A stretch of 64,000 bases of DNA, taken from contig NZ_UNRE01000011.1 of the NCBI RefSeq assembly GCF_900537085.1, positions 8,379 to 72,378 on the forward strand. Reading direction: 5' to 3'. Positions within the stretch are counted from its first letter, which is position 1. Every line of letters begins with the position of its first letter. Shown piece after piece: positions 1 through 6,844 of this stretch. The position numbers and the translations under genes were made by a program. Origin of the DNA: Agarivorans sp. Alg241-V36 (GTDB lineage Bacteria; Pseudomonadota; Gammaproteobacteria; Enterobacterales; Celerinatantimonadaceae). Under the pieces are notes generated by a model. It was not told where the DNA came from and searched no databases. It worked only from the letters and a program-made list of their open reading frames with translations.

Positions 1-498
1 TTTAAATCCCAAGCCTTATTAGATGAAGCCGCAGTATTAGCCTGTATGGCTTATGTGGATTTAAACCCTGTGCGTGCCCAAATGGCTGATACCCCAGAAG
101 ACTCAGACTTTACCAGTGTGCAACTACGCATGCAGGCGCTAAAGGCCGCTAAATCAGAAGAAAACTTACAACCCTCAACTGTGCTACCGTTTACTGGCTA
201 CAAAGCCCATGGTGAACCTAGCCCCGGTTTACCCTTTAATCTTTACGAGTATTTAGAATTGGTAGACTGGACAGGCCGCTGCGTGCGAGCAGATAAACGC
301 CGGGCGATACCTGCCAATGTATTACCGATAATGGCTCGGCTTAACATTAACCAGAAAGACTGGTTGAGCGTAGTGAAAGACTTTAATCGGCACTTTATTA
401 GCGCAGCTGGCTCAAATAAACATCTGCAACAACATGCTAGTCAAACGGGCCGGCGATGGTGTGCCACGCATAGTCAGTTACAGCTCTGCGACACCTAG
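1..498 (+). CDS. Y1 (IS200-like/RayT-type) transposase, C-terminal part, cut by the window edge
   Basis: The reading frame is already open at base 1, so the gene starts outside the window. The visible 165 or so residues begin with a segment that runs into AYVDLNPVRA, the hallmark just after the catalytic region of Y1 HUH transposases of the COG1943 (REP-associated tyrosine transposase) family. The rest is the longer basic C-terminal extension seen in marine gammaproteobacterial members. Such enzymes cut and rejoin single-stranded DNA through one tyrosine; that catalytic tyrosine and the HUH motif should lie upstream and cannot be checked here. The tail ends normally with a TAG stop. Family assignment is from the motif and is fairly secure; activity is unknown. 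It opens a stretch rich in decayed mobile elements. Confidence 0.75.
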   Translation, partial: FKSQALLDEAAVLACMAYVDLNPVRAQMADTPEDSDFTSVQLRMQALKAAKSEENLQPSTVLPFTGYKAHGEPSPGLPFNLYEYLELVDWTGRCVRADKRRAIPANVLPIMARLNINQKDWLSVVKDFNRHFISAAGSNKHLQQHASQTGRRWCATHSQLQLCDT

Positions 499-704
499 CT
501 TAACTCACCAACATCCCATCAAAGTATTAGTTAAGCTTCTTTAAGGGCTGAGCTATGGCCGCCTTTCGCCAATTTAACTGCGGCTCCGTAACGCAGCCAA
601 TGTATCGGTAATCATGGTAACGATTGTTGTTGTCCGCATAGTAAACAGGCAGGCTAGAGTGAGTTTTAGCTTTAGCAATTTATGGGTGTCCTAAAGTAAT
701 TCTA
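499..704. other. Gene-less stretch between transposase tail and IS110 remnant
   Basis: I see no gene here. Together with the IS110 remnant that follows, the stretch makes about 500 bases without an intact gene. A short imperfect dyad lies near 580-600, but I cannot assign it to a REP element. Confidence 0.5.
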
Positions 705-1001
705 ATAAACTACCCAGAGATGAGTAGCCAAGCCTTTGTATTTTTTGATAAGTTTGTTGATAGAACGAATATTGGTGGGGATGGTGCCGTGATAAGTCGG
801 CTCATCTCTTGAGTTATCAACACAATAAGCGACATCAGTGGTCTCTTTGTGAACATCTAGTCCAATGAAAAACGTGCTAGATTTAGATATGTCGATCTCC
901 TGTTCTGTTATGACTTTGCATCTAACAGTGTGGCTCTAGTTTGACTAACCCACGATAAACGCAGGAGTTCGACACTTTCACCGGGGATCATTATGTCTAT
1001 A
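705..1001 (-). mobile_element. IS110-family 5' end, decayed copy 1
   Basis: This 297-bp segment is about 97% identical by eye to 2477-2772 and lies in the same orientation. On the minus strand it carries the first 60 or so codons of an IS110-type transposase plus its upstream noncoding end. Compared with copy 2, the start codon has changed from ATG to ATA (plus-strand atgt at 895-898 is preceded by t instead of c), one T has been added at about 917, and the coding part stops being homologous at 705. It is therefore a dead fragment. Both copies end at the same sequence, ATTATGTCTATA, which marks the element's end or a shared target. Confidence 0.8.
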
Positions 1002-1016
1002 TTTTGAAGGGTGAAA

Positions 1017-1772
1017 ATGTTAGCTACATATATTCGTGATATGTACAAAGAAAGCGATAAAGAAAAACTTGCCGACGCAATTGAGGAAATAGCCTCTGCG
1101 GTTGACGTTAATGGGTGGGCATCTTCTGGAGTCTATTGTTTTTGGGATCCTCAAACCAATCATATTCTCTATATCGGATTAGCTAGTGATTTGTATAATC
1201 GATTCAGGGAACACAATGGTCTGAAACCATGTCTTGCTAAAGGTTGTAAAAAAGAGCCCATAGCCTCATGGTTCAAAGATAACGATTATCTTGGATATTC
1301 AATTTTAGTTCAATCACGTTTAAGTCAAACTGAAGTGGCTAGAAATAATGGAAAGCTTATAAAAAGTTATGCTTCTGATTTATATGATCCTAGAGAAGCA
1401 ATTGGTATTTCAGAAGGCTTGTTAATAGAGACTGAAAAGTTAAAACATGGGCAGCTCCCCCCTTGGAACAAGATTAGCGGAGCCTCTTACGGTAAAAATA
1501 AAGCAAGTCAAATGCACATCGAGCTTACAGAGTTGTTTACGGGAAAGCGCACAGATTTAAGGGTTGCCCAAAAAACGATAAGAGAAATCGCCAGCAGTGC
1601 TGAGTTCGAATCATTTGAGCTTTTTCTCCATGGGGTTCGACAAATGATGGCAATTACAGATTGGACCTTTGGTCGAGCTTGGAATGAGCTACCAGATGAC
1701 TTCTATGCAAAAGATAGAATCATCGAACAAAGCTATGTTCCTAATATTCGAAGTCTGCTAAAAAAAATATAA
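1017..1772 (+). CDS. GIY-YIG nuclease-fold protein of unknown role
   Basis: The 251-residue protein has a GIY-YIG-like core near residues 38-75: GVY, then about ten residues, then LYIG, followed by the arginine of LYNRFREH. The usual catalytic glutamate may be in the SEGLLIETE segment. The family cuts DNA in homing endonucleases, UvrC and some restriction enzymes, but many members of this shorter type are uncharacterised. I chose the ATG at 1017 because GAAGG at 1006-1010 stands six bases before it; the GTG at 1011 has no spacing. The gene starts right after an IS110 fragment and is AT-rich, which suggests recent acquisition. The C-terminal 130 residues are not recognised. Confidence 0.6.
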   Translation: MLATYIRDMYKESDKEKLADAIEEIASAVDVNGWASSGVYCFWDPQTNHILYIGLASDLYNRFREHNGLKPCLAKGCKKEPIASWFKDNDYLGYSILVQSRLSQTEVARNNGKLIKSYASDLYDPREAIGISEGLLIETEKLKHGQLPPWNKISGASYGKNKASQMHIELTELFTGKRTDLRVAQKTIREIASSAEFESFELFLHGVRQMMAITDWTFGRAWNELPDDFYAKDRIIEQSYVPNIRSLLKKI

Positions 1773-1783
1773 CAAATAAGAAT

Positions 1784-1805
1784 AGGTGTCGCGCAGCCGA
1801 CACCT
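1784..1805 (+). terminator. Stem-loop after the GIY-YIG gene
   Basis: There is an 8-bp perfect stem (AGGTGTCG / CGACACCT) with a 6-base loop, 11 bases after the stop codon. The U-tract after it is poor (TATTC), so intrinsic termination is possible but not certain. Confidence 0.4.
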
Positions 1806-2027
1806 TATTCGGGTGTTGAACAAGCCCAATGCTCCCTTCTATAGTAAATAGCGGTGTTGATATTGTCGGGGCCAAGGCCTTGTTACTTTTAGCAAGGCGA
1901 GTTTGGCTAAGACAGGGGGAATGGCGCTAAGCCTTTACCTGGCATACGTGATGCTAAGCTGTTATTTTTGTGTGTTTTCATCCTCATGTTAAGCCCTGCC
2001 ATTCTCCTTATAAGGTTCGCCTTTCGG

Positions 2028-2330
2028 CTAGCTCGTTCGGCTAATGCCTGTGCAGTGCATGGGGTGTTGGCAGCAAGGGCATGGTCGGGTAGCGCTGTTG
2101 TTGTCGGTTTGGAGCGCGTCGAGATTAACGCGTTGCGACACACGCAGTAGTAACTGAATACGCAGCAATACCTGTTTAGCGTTACCCCGTAAAAAACCAT
2201 AATCTCTCACCCGCTGTAAGCCCTTGGGCAATACATGCTGCAAGATAAGCGTTAAGAATTGCAAGGTAGGCAGGGTGGGGGTTTTGCTGGTGTGGCTTTG
2301 GCTATCTTGATACCTAAAACTCACTTGCAC
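2028..2330 (-). pseudogene. IS91-family (Y2) transposase, C-terminal fragment
   Basis: The minus strand encodes about 100 residues that contain FRYQDSQ, then LQHVLPKGLQRVRDYGFL, a signature of the C-terminal half of IS91/ISCR-type Y2 HUH transposases, and a late CPCC zinc-ligand-like motif. The N-terminal two thirds, with the two catalytic tyrosines, are missing. The fragment is joined directly to the IS110 fragment on its right, with a junction near 2320-2340. It is a remnant of rolling-circle-type mobile DNA and cannot be functional. Confidence 0.7.
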
Positions 2331-2662
2331 ATTCTCGCTAAAGCGATGGCATCACGCCTATCGGTTTTGACTTTATCACCAGGCGCTTTAGGGATAAAGG
2401 CGGGAGCCACTGCCCAACATTCAATACCGTGCTTAGCTAAATGACGATAAAGCCAAAACCCACAGGGCCCAGCTTCATAAACTACGCAGAGGTGAGTAGC
2501 CAAGCCTTTGTATTTTTTGATAAGTTTGTTGATAGAACGAATATTGGTGGGTATGGTGCCGTGATAAGTCGGCTCATCTCTTGAGTTATCAACACAATAA
2601 GCGACATCAGTGGTCTCTTTGTGAACATCTAGTCCAATGAAAAACGTGCTAGATGTAGACAT
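2321..2662 (-). pseudogene. IS110-family DEDD transposase, N-terminal fragment
   Basis: About 113 residues remain. They hold FIGLDVHKE (first Asp), VYEAGPCG (Glu) and KTDRRDA (two Asp), which are the four DEDD residues of the RuvC-like catalytic domain of IS110-family recombinases. The start is the ATG at 2662, six bases after AGGAG; a GTG-like earlier start at 2692 has no ribosome site. The frame closes right after ALARMCK, where IS91-like sequence begins, so the serine-containing C-terminal domain is lost. In intact relatives the noncoding end makes a bridge RNA that guides insertion; only one end is left here. Confidence 0.75.
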
Positions 2663-2772
2663 GTCGATCTCCTGTTCTGTTATGACTTGCATCTAACAGT
2701 GTGGCTCTAGTTTGACTAACCCACGATAAACGCAGGAGGTCGGCACTTTCACCGGGGATCATTATGTCTATA
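2477..2772 (-). repeat. IS110 5' end, copy 2, direct repeat of 705-1001
   Basis: This is the better-preserved partner of the repeat at 705-1001, with the transposase ATG intact. It covers the transposase N-terminus and about 110 bases of noncoding end. The two copies frame the GIY-YIG gene and the IS91 fragment, so recombination between them could delete 1.8 kb. Confidence 0.8.
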
Positions 2773-2790
2773 AGCCAAGGAGACCCCGTA

Positions 2791-3404
2791 TTGCACCATG
2801 TAATGTTTGATGTCGATGGAACACTTGTCGAGTCCTTTAAATTCGATGAGGAGTGCTACATTGATGCAGTGTCTGAAGCTCTTGGACATAAGCTAGATAG
2901 CGATTGGTCTAAATATCCTCACATTTCTGACGCCGGTATTCTGGATCACCACTTGGCACAGCGCGGCCAACTACATACCAGAGAAGATGCACATACTAAG
3001 GTCAAAGCTGCATTCATCGCAAACATCAAAGGCCACCTATCTAGCTCATCAGCGAAGCAGGTCAATGGTGCCGCTGAGTTCATCACTCACTTGCGAAAGC
3101 AGCCGAACGTAAGTCTTTCTATTGCCACTGGTGGCTGGGGGAAACTGCGCGACTGAAGTTGGAGTCGGCTGGGATTGATGTCACTGGCATCCCACTAGCC
3201 TCTTCCAGTGATCACTATTCCCGCACTCAAATAATGAAGCTTTCTTTGCAAAAAGCAGGTATCCCGTCAGGCCATAAACTGACGTACTTCGGTGATGCTG
3301 CGTGGGATAAGAAAGCCTGTAAGGAGCTTCAGTTCAATTTTGTGCTGGTAGGTAACCGAATTGAACACAATCAGGCCATCAGCAACTTTGCATGCGTTGA
3401 GTAG
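2791..3404 (+). pseudogene. HAD-family phosphatase, frameshifted
   Basis: The first half begins MHHVMFDVDGTLVES, with the DxDGT nucleophile motif of HAD hydrolases; the second half supplies the late acidic motif (TYFGDAAWDKKACKE). The frames join cleanly as GGWGETARLKLESAG if one G is added to the run of five at 3137-3141, so a single-base deletion splits a protein of about 204 residues. I take TTG at 2791 as the native start, because AAGGAGA (2777-2783) stands seven bases before it. The ATG at 2764 lies inside the IS110 repeat and is probably accidental. The gene ends just before an attC-like site, which makes it a likely integron cassette. Sequencing error in the G run is the alternative. 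Confidence 0.75.
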
Positions 3405-3420
3405 GCGTGCAGGTTCATTG

Positions 3421-3505
3421 GCTTATAACAAAGCGCTCCGTCAGAAAACCAAAAGCCTCGCTGCGCTCGAAACGCTTTGTTTTCCGGTGAGCTTAAGCGT
3501 TAGAG
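3421..3505. repeat. attC-like recombination site of an integron cassette
   Basis: The segment starts with an R''-like TTATAAC (3423-3429) and ends with GTTAGAG (3499-3505), which fits the R' core GTTRRRY. Between them lies an imperfect hairpin: AAAACCAAAAGC pairs with GCTTTGTTTT, and the terminal loop is CTCGCTGCGCTCG-like, as in many Vibrio cassette sites. It sits between the HAD remnant and the LysE gene, exactly where a cassette boundary should be. No integrase gene is in the window. Confidence 0.65.
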
Positions 3506-3562
3506 TTTACGGCAAGTTACGGATGTTCAATTTTCAACTTAAATGTTGTAAGGGAAAAAAAT

Positions 3563-4195
3563 ATGGAAATTATAGTGTCTCTCGTAAGCATTTTAGGCGT
3601 AATGAGCCTTGGTATAATGAGTCCTGGGCCGAGTTTTGTTTTGGTAGCACGAACCGCTGTGGCAAGCTCAAGAGCTGACGGTTTAGCTACAGCAATCGGT
3701 ATGGGAGTTGGCGCTCTCTTTTTTGCTACTTTGGCTCTTTTAAGTTTACAAGCAGTATTGTTAAGTGTCCCAACTTTGTACATGGCATTGAAGATACTTG
3801 GTGGAGTTTACTTGTTCTACCTTGCTGTTGTCATATGGCGGGGGGCAAAACAGACTATTGACATAGTTAATGGCTCAGGTGACAAGCCAAGTGAGGTTTA
3901 CCAATCGTTTAAAATAGGTCTAATTACCCAACTCAGTAATCCGAAAACCGCTATATTTTATGGCAGTGTTTTCGCCGCTTTAATTCCTGAAAATTTGTCT
4001 ATCTCTCTTGTGCTTGTTTTAGTTCTGATGCTATTTATACTTGAAGCGGACTGGTATTCAATTGTTGCTTTAGTTTTATCTTCAAGTGCTCCGAGAAGAG
4101 TTTATTTAAACTCAAAGACAGTTTTAGATCGCCTAGCTAGCTTTATTATCGTTGGCTTAGGGCTTAGATTAATTTTTAAAGCGAGCTCAGAGTAA
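3563..4195 (+). CDS. LysE/RhtB-family amino-acid exporter
   Basis: The 210-residue protein has about six hydrophobic segments and the family's N-terminal signature SPGPSFVLVARTA (residues about 20-32), with GLITQLSNPKTAIFYGS near the middle, a second conserved LysE motif. Such inner-membrane proteins export amino acids or related metabolites. AAGGGA at 3550-3555 precedes the ATG at 3563. Residues 150-175 (FILEADWYSIVALVLSSS) are a little unusual but the length is normal. The gene lies between two attC-like sites and has low GC, so I read it as the gene of an integron cassette. The substrate cannot be told. Confidence 0.85.
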   Translation: MEIIVSLVSILGVMSLGIMSPGPSFVLVARTAVASSRADGLATAIGMGVGALFFATLALLSLQAVLLSVPTLYMALKILGGVYLFYLAVVIWRGAKQTIDIVNGSGDKPSEVYQSFKIGLITQLSNPKTAIFYGSVFAALIPENLSISLVLVLVLMLFILEADWYSIVALVLSSSAPRRVYLNSKTVLDRLASFIIVGLGLRLIFKASSE

Positions 4196-4206
4196 AACTC
4201 TAAAAG

Positions 4207-4293
4207 GCACTTAAACGGAACAAAAACAGTGGCTAAGTTTCGCTTCGCTCCACATTTTAACCCACAACTTTAGTCCGCTTAACAATGCGCTAC
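4207..4293. repeat. Second attC-like site, decayed at its R' end
   Basis: TTAAACGGA (4211-4219) is almost the complement of TCCGCTTAA (4274-4282), and inside it GTGG (4229-4232) pairs with CCAC (4262-4265). The middle TTTCGCTTCGCTCCAC resembles the loop region of Vibrio-type attC sites. The final box reads GCGCTAC where GCGTTAG would be expected, so the site may no longer recombine. Confidence 0.5.
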
Positions 4294-4353
4294 CCTCAAC
4301 AATACCAGCTCCATTTGATTGTAAAAATGTAATTTAACTAACTAAGGTAAACA

Positions 4354-5031
4354 ATGGCTAAAGATGCGCACTGTTCAGCAGACTTCAAACATGAGTGGCG
4401 CAAACATGAGAAGGCGCTTTATCTTCCCAAAAATAAGCCAGAGGTGGCTGAGGTACCTGCTTTTAAGTTCATCACCGTTAAGGGTGAGGGTAACCCTGGC
4501 AATGAAGCCTTTTCGGAATGTGTGGCCGCTTTATACTCGTTAGCCTACGGCTTAAAAATGAACTTAAAGAAAATGGCAAATGAACCAGCAGGGTATACCG
4601 ATTATACGGTGTATCCGCTAGAAGGCCTTTGGGACATTAACGAGCAAGCTAAAAAGTCATTTAAAGGCACTATCAATAAAGATGACTTGGTGTATACCCT
4701 GATGATTCGCCAACCTGATTTTATCGACGAGTCATTATTTAATGAGATAAAAGCCTTGGTTAAAATGAAGAACCCGTCACCGCGTCTTTCATCGGTAAGC
4801 TTTGAAACATTGGTTGAAGGTCCTTGTATTCAAATGCTGCACTTAGGCCCTTTTGAAGATGAGCCGCTAAGCTTTTCGCAAATGGAAAACTTTGCCGAAA
4901 ACGAAGGCCTGAACCGAATTTCAAAACAGCATCGTGAAATCTATTTAACAGATGCTAGGCGTGTGAGCCCTGAAAAATACAAAACCGTATTACGCTTCCA
5001 AGTTGAACCCAAAGCCATCGCCCAAGTTTAG
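4354..5031 (+). CDS. GyrI-like small-molecule-binding domain protein
   Basis: The 225-residue protein belongs to the stand-alone GyrI-like (SRPBCC-unrelated, AraC effector-binding type) family, as shown by the N-terminal FKHEWRKHEKALYLPK and the central VPAFKFITVKGEGNPGNEAF, followed by YTDYTVYPLEGLW. The C-terminal part FETLVEGPCIQMLHLGPFEDEP is the second half of the fold. Family members bind or hydrolyse small cyclic or hydrophobic compounds; the ligand here is unknown. The start ATG at 4354 has a moderate ribosome site (AAGGTAA, 4344-4350). The gene follows the decayed attC-like site and has no operon partner. Confidence 0.7.
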   Translation: MAKDAHCSADFKHEWRKHEKALYLPKNKPEVAEVPAFKFITVKGEGNPGNEAFSECVAALYSLAYGLKMNLKKMANEPAGYTDYTVYPLEGLWDINEQAKKSFKGTINKDDLVYTLMIRQPDFIDESLFNEIKALVKMKNPSPRLSSVSFETLVEGPCIQMLHLGPFEDEPLSFSQMENFAENEGLNRISKQHREIYLTDARRVSPEKYKTVLRFQVEPKAIAQV

Positions 5032-5056
5032 ATCTTGTCATTACTACTTTAATCGC

Positions 5057-5081
5057 TAGCCGAGCTTAAAGGTTTGGCGGT
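5057..5081 (+). repeat. 25-bp exact copy of an internal piece of the thioredoxin gene
   Basis: The 25 bases at 5057-5081 are identical to 6466-6490, which encode residues LAELKGLAV of the thioredoxin-like protein. Similarity does not extend convincingly on either side. It looks like a small relic of a rearrangement between the two sites. Confidence 0.8.
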
Positions 5082-5169
5082 TGTTGTTGCATTGTGAATT
5101 CGGACACTTAGCTGTTTGTAGTGTTAAGCGCAACTGAGTTTTAATATTTGCCCTGAAAGCTACCAAAGC

Positions 5170-5357
5170 GAGCACTATTGAAGGTGGGCTATCAATGATG
5201 TTAAAAGAGATTATCTACAAGACGGCTAGTGCAATCCTGTTGCCGTTGAAGGCTGCGTGTTGTCACCCAGCCAGAGCAAAACATGCCGTTCTTTTACCCT
5301 GAGCTAAAAGCGTTGTGCATGAATTTGCTTGGTACCGTATGTGACCGAGCTTTGTTA
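5170..5357 (+). pseudogene. Decayed paralogue of the lipoprotein gene at 14517
   Basis: This stretch aligns with 14680-14858 base for base over most of its length. It has a TAG (5228-5230) where the intact copy has TAC, lacks one C in the AGCCCAGAG segment, and has lost the stop codon seen in the other copy. The last readable part, PEQNMPFFYPELK, matches PEQNMQSYLPELK of the intact protein. The 5' half with the signal peptide is beyond recognition. Confidence 0.65.
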
Positions 5358-5786
5358 GCTTCTTTTCCCTGTAAAACGGATCTTTTCAGCTTCTATAAGC
5401 GCATCATGAAAACCTGCTGTGGTAAAAGTAGCGTTATTAAAGCTGACTTTATGCATGCGGTTAAATGAAGAATTAACGATGGCTTTGTCTTTAAGACTTT
5501 TGGGCACCAATAAACAATGGTTTTTTTGATGCTTTGACTTAAAGGTGACTAGCTTTCCGGCAACTGTGTGTTGTTGTTCGGCCTTTGTGCAATTACCACT
5601 AACAGTGCTTGAAATGATGACGCCACCATCTGTAAAACTAAATTCAGCTAGGTAACCTTGATCTTGACTCAACACTGCAGCATTGTTGTTATTGGCTACA
5701 TGCCAGTGTTGGGAAAACTCATCGATGTTTGCTAGAGAGCTGGCTGAAACAAACAGGCTTAAAAATACTAAGTAATACTTATTCAT
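5355..5786 (-). CDS. Secreted protein of unknown function, paralogue A (143 aa)
   Basis: I do not recognise the family. The protein starts MNKYYLVFLSLFVSASSLA, a clear signal peptide with cleavage likely after Ala19, so the mature 124 residues should be periplasmic or exported. Two cysteines (in GNCT and NHCLL) could form one disulfide. It is about 70% identical by eye to the protein at 14855-15286, including the stretch NNNAAVLSQDQGY and the end EKIRFTGK. The ATG at 5786 is preferred over the upstream GTG at 5801 because it begins the signal peptide. The gene lies one base after the stop of the 55-aa gene and is probably translated from the same message. It has remained open while the neighbouring lipoprotein copy decayed, which suggests selection. 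Confidence 0.7.
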   Translation of the reverse strand: MNKYYLVFLSLFVSASSLANIDEFSQHWHVANNNNAAVLSQDQGYLAEFSFTDGGVIISSTVSGNCTKAEQQHTVAGKLVTFKSKHQKNHCLLVPKSLKDKAIVNSSFNRMHKVSFNNATFTTAGFHDALIEAEKIRFTGKRS

Positions 5787-5787
5787 A

Positions 5788-5955
5788 TTAGTCTCTCTCA
5801 CAATTAAAAATTTTGCCTGAGTCAGTATCTTTTAAGCACTCGTATTCAACTCCATCTTTGTAAATTTCTACTTCAATGATTTGAGCATGAGCATTGTGAC
5901 TAAGCATGATTGAATAGATGAGCAGTGATAATAGTGTTGTGTCGGTCTTTTTCAT
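5788..5955 (-). CDS. Very small secreted protein, paralogue A (55 aa)
   Basis: A 55-codon gene starts at ATG 5955 and ends with TAA, one base before the next gene's ATG. It has a signal peptide (MKKTDTTLLSLLIYSIMLS, with AHA before the likely cleavage) and a mature part of about 31 residues with two cysteines, in YECLKD and NCERD. The protein at 15288-15455 has the same length, and its last 31 residues are nearly identical. Conservation of frame, length and mature sequence between the two copies is the main evidence that it is a real gene. Function is unknown; a small partner or substrate of the 143-aa protein is one possibility. Confidence 0.65.
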   Translation of the reverse strand: MKKTDTTLLSLLIYSIMLSHNAHAQIIEVEIYKDGVEYECLKDTDSGKIFNCERD

Positions 5956-6016
5956 TGTTGTTGTCTCGTAGCGGTTAAGTTGATGAGGCTATTGTGTGAC
6001 GTTGGTTGTTTTATTA

Positions 6017-6083
6017 CCAACTAGCACCTTTAAGTTGAGCTTTGAGCTACTGGCCAACTGACCTGTATGTTGAAAATATTCAA
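6017..6083 (-). promoter_or_regulatory. Conserved upstream boxes of small secreted gene pair A
   Basis: ACCAACTAGCACCTTTAAGT at 6017-6036 recurs with one change at 15515-15534, and TTGAAAATATTCAA (6070-6083), an inverted repeat TTGAA-N4-TTCAA, recurs with two changes at 15569-15582. Both lie upstream of the 55-aa gene at the same relative distance. They are candidates for promoter and operator; the binding protein is unknown. Confidence 0.45.
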
Positions 6084-6343
6084 TGTTGGTTTTGTGGTTT
6101 CGTTAAGCTGAGGCGTTATGATGAAAAGCACTTATGCATGGCAAAGTTAACTTTTCGCAGACTCTGCAAAGCCCTTGGTAGATTTATGCATTGCAATTAA
6201 TGTCATCAACAGGTGGAATAGAATCTAAAAAACCTTTAAGCCAGAGCTAAACAGCTATAGAGCTAGCCAAGCAAGTTATCCAGTAGTTGCTCTTTAGCTG
6301 TAAATTAGAAGGCTGTTATACAAAGTGTATGATTTCCCTCAGT

Positions 6344-6371
6344 AAAAGTAACTTGGGTGAGTGTTACTTTT
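6344..6371 (+). promoter_or_regulatory. Stem-loop in the thioredoxin leader
   Basis: AAAAGTAAC (6344-6352) pairs perfectly with GTTACTTTT (6363-6371) across a 10-base loop, ending 30 bases before the thioredoxin start. It could be a weak terminator or a leader structure. Confidence 0.35.
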
Positions 6372-6401
6372 AACGTCTGCCAACCACGGAGAAATACCAA
6401 G

Positions 6402-6740
6402 ATGAACGCATGCCAAACTGGATTTAACCCTGAATACCATGAAGAAGCACCGAGCTTAGAGGAGTTAGCCGAGCTTAAAGGTTTGGCGGTGTTGGAGTTT
6501 GGTGCTACCTGGTGTGGCCATTGTAAAGCGGCAGCCGCCGCGGTTGAGACGGTGTTGTCCCCAAAAGATCTTCCGCACATTAAGGTGTTTGACGGTAAAG
6601 GTAAGCGCTTAGGACGAGCTTTTAAAGTAAAGCTTTGGCCAACACTGATACTGCTTGATTCAGGTAAAGAAGTTGCTCGAATCGTAAGGCCGGTAGAGGC
6701 AAGTGAGGTGCAAGCTTTGTTCGCAAATACAGGTGCTTAA
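6402..6740 (+). CDS. Thioredoxin-family protein
   Basis: The 112-residue protein carries the active site WCGHC (Trp37, Cys38, Cys41) after the typical LAVLEFGATW strand, and the cis-proline segment KLWPTLILL further on. It is a single-domain thioredoxin fold without a signal peptide, so it should act in the cytoplasm as a dithiol reductant or oxidant. CGHC instead of CGPC resembles disulfide-isomerase centres and implies a less reducing potential. I chose the ATG at 6402, with GGAG ten bases before it; earlier starts would add residues unlike the family. A 25-bp piece of the gene is also found at 5057. Confidence 0.8.
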   Translation: MNACQTGFNPEYHEEAPSLEELAELKGLAVLEFGATWCGHCKAAAAAVETVLSPKDLPHIKVFDGKGKRLGRAFKVKLWPTLILLDSGKEVARIVRPVEASEVQALFANTGA

Positions 6741-6844
6741 GCTTTTGCTATTGCTTTGGCCTTAATTTAAGTAAAATGCCTCGCTATGGATAGCAAGCCA
6801 ACGGGTTTGCTATTACGCCCACTTGTTATTTTATAAGTATCTTT

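Larger units (their letters stand above)
5956..6401. other. Intergenic region, 446 bases
   Basis: I see no further gene here. The left part (to about 6090) is the presumed promoter region of the 55-aa/143-aa pair and is conserved with the second copy. The right part holds a stem-loop before the thioredoxin gene and a possible -10 box (TATACA, 6318-6323). Confidence 0.5.

Noticed and set aside
1968-2150. 60-residue plus-strand frame in the IS91 remnant
   Set aside because: It is antisense to recognised transposase sequence and has no ribosome site.
2764-2790. ATG at 2764 as start of the HAD gene
   Set aside because: It lies in the IS110 repeat, also present upstream of the GIY-YIG gene, while AAGGAGA and TTG 2791 lie just inside the unique part.
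5283-5468. 61-residue plus-strand frame
   Set aside because: It starts inside the decayed lipoprotein copy and runs antisense to the 143-aa gene; it is a remnant and not a gene.
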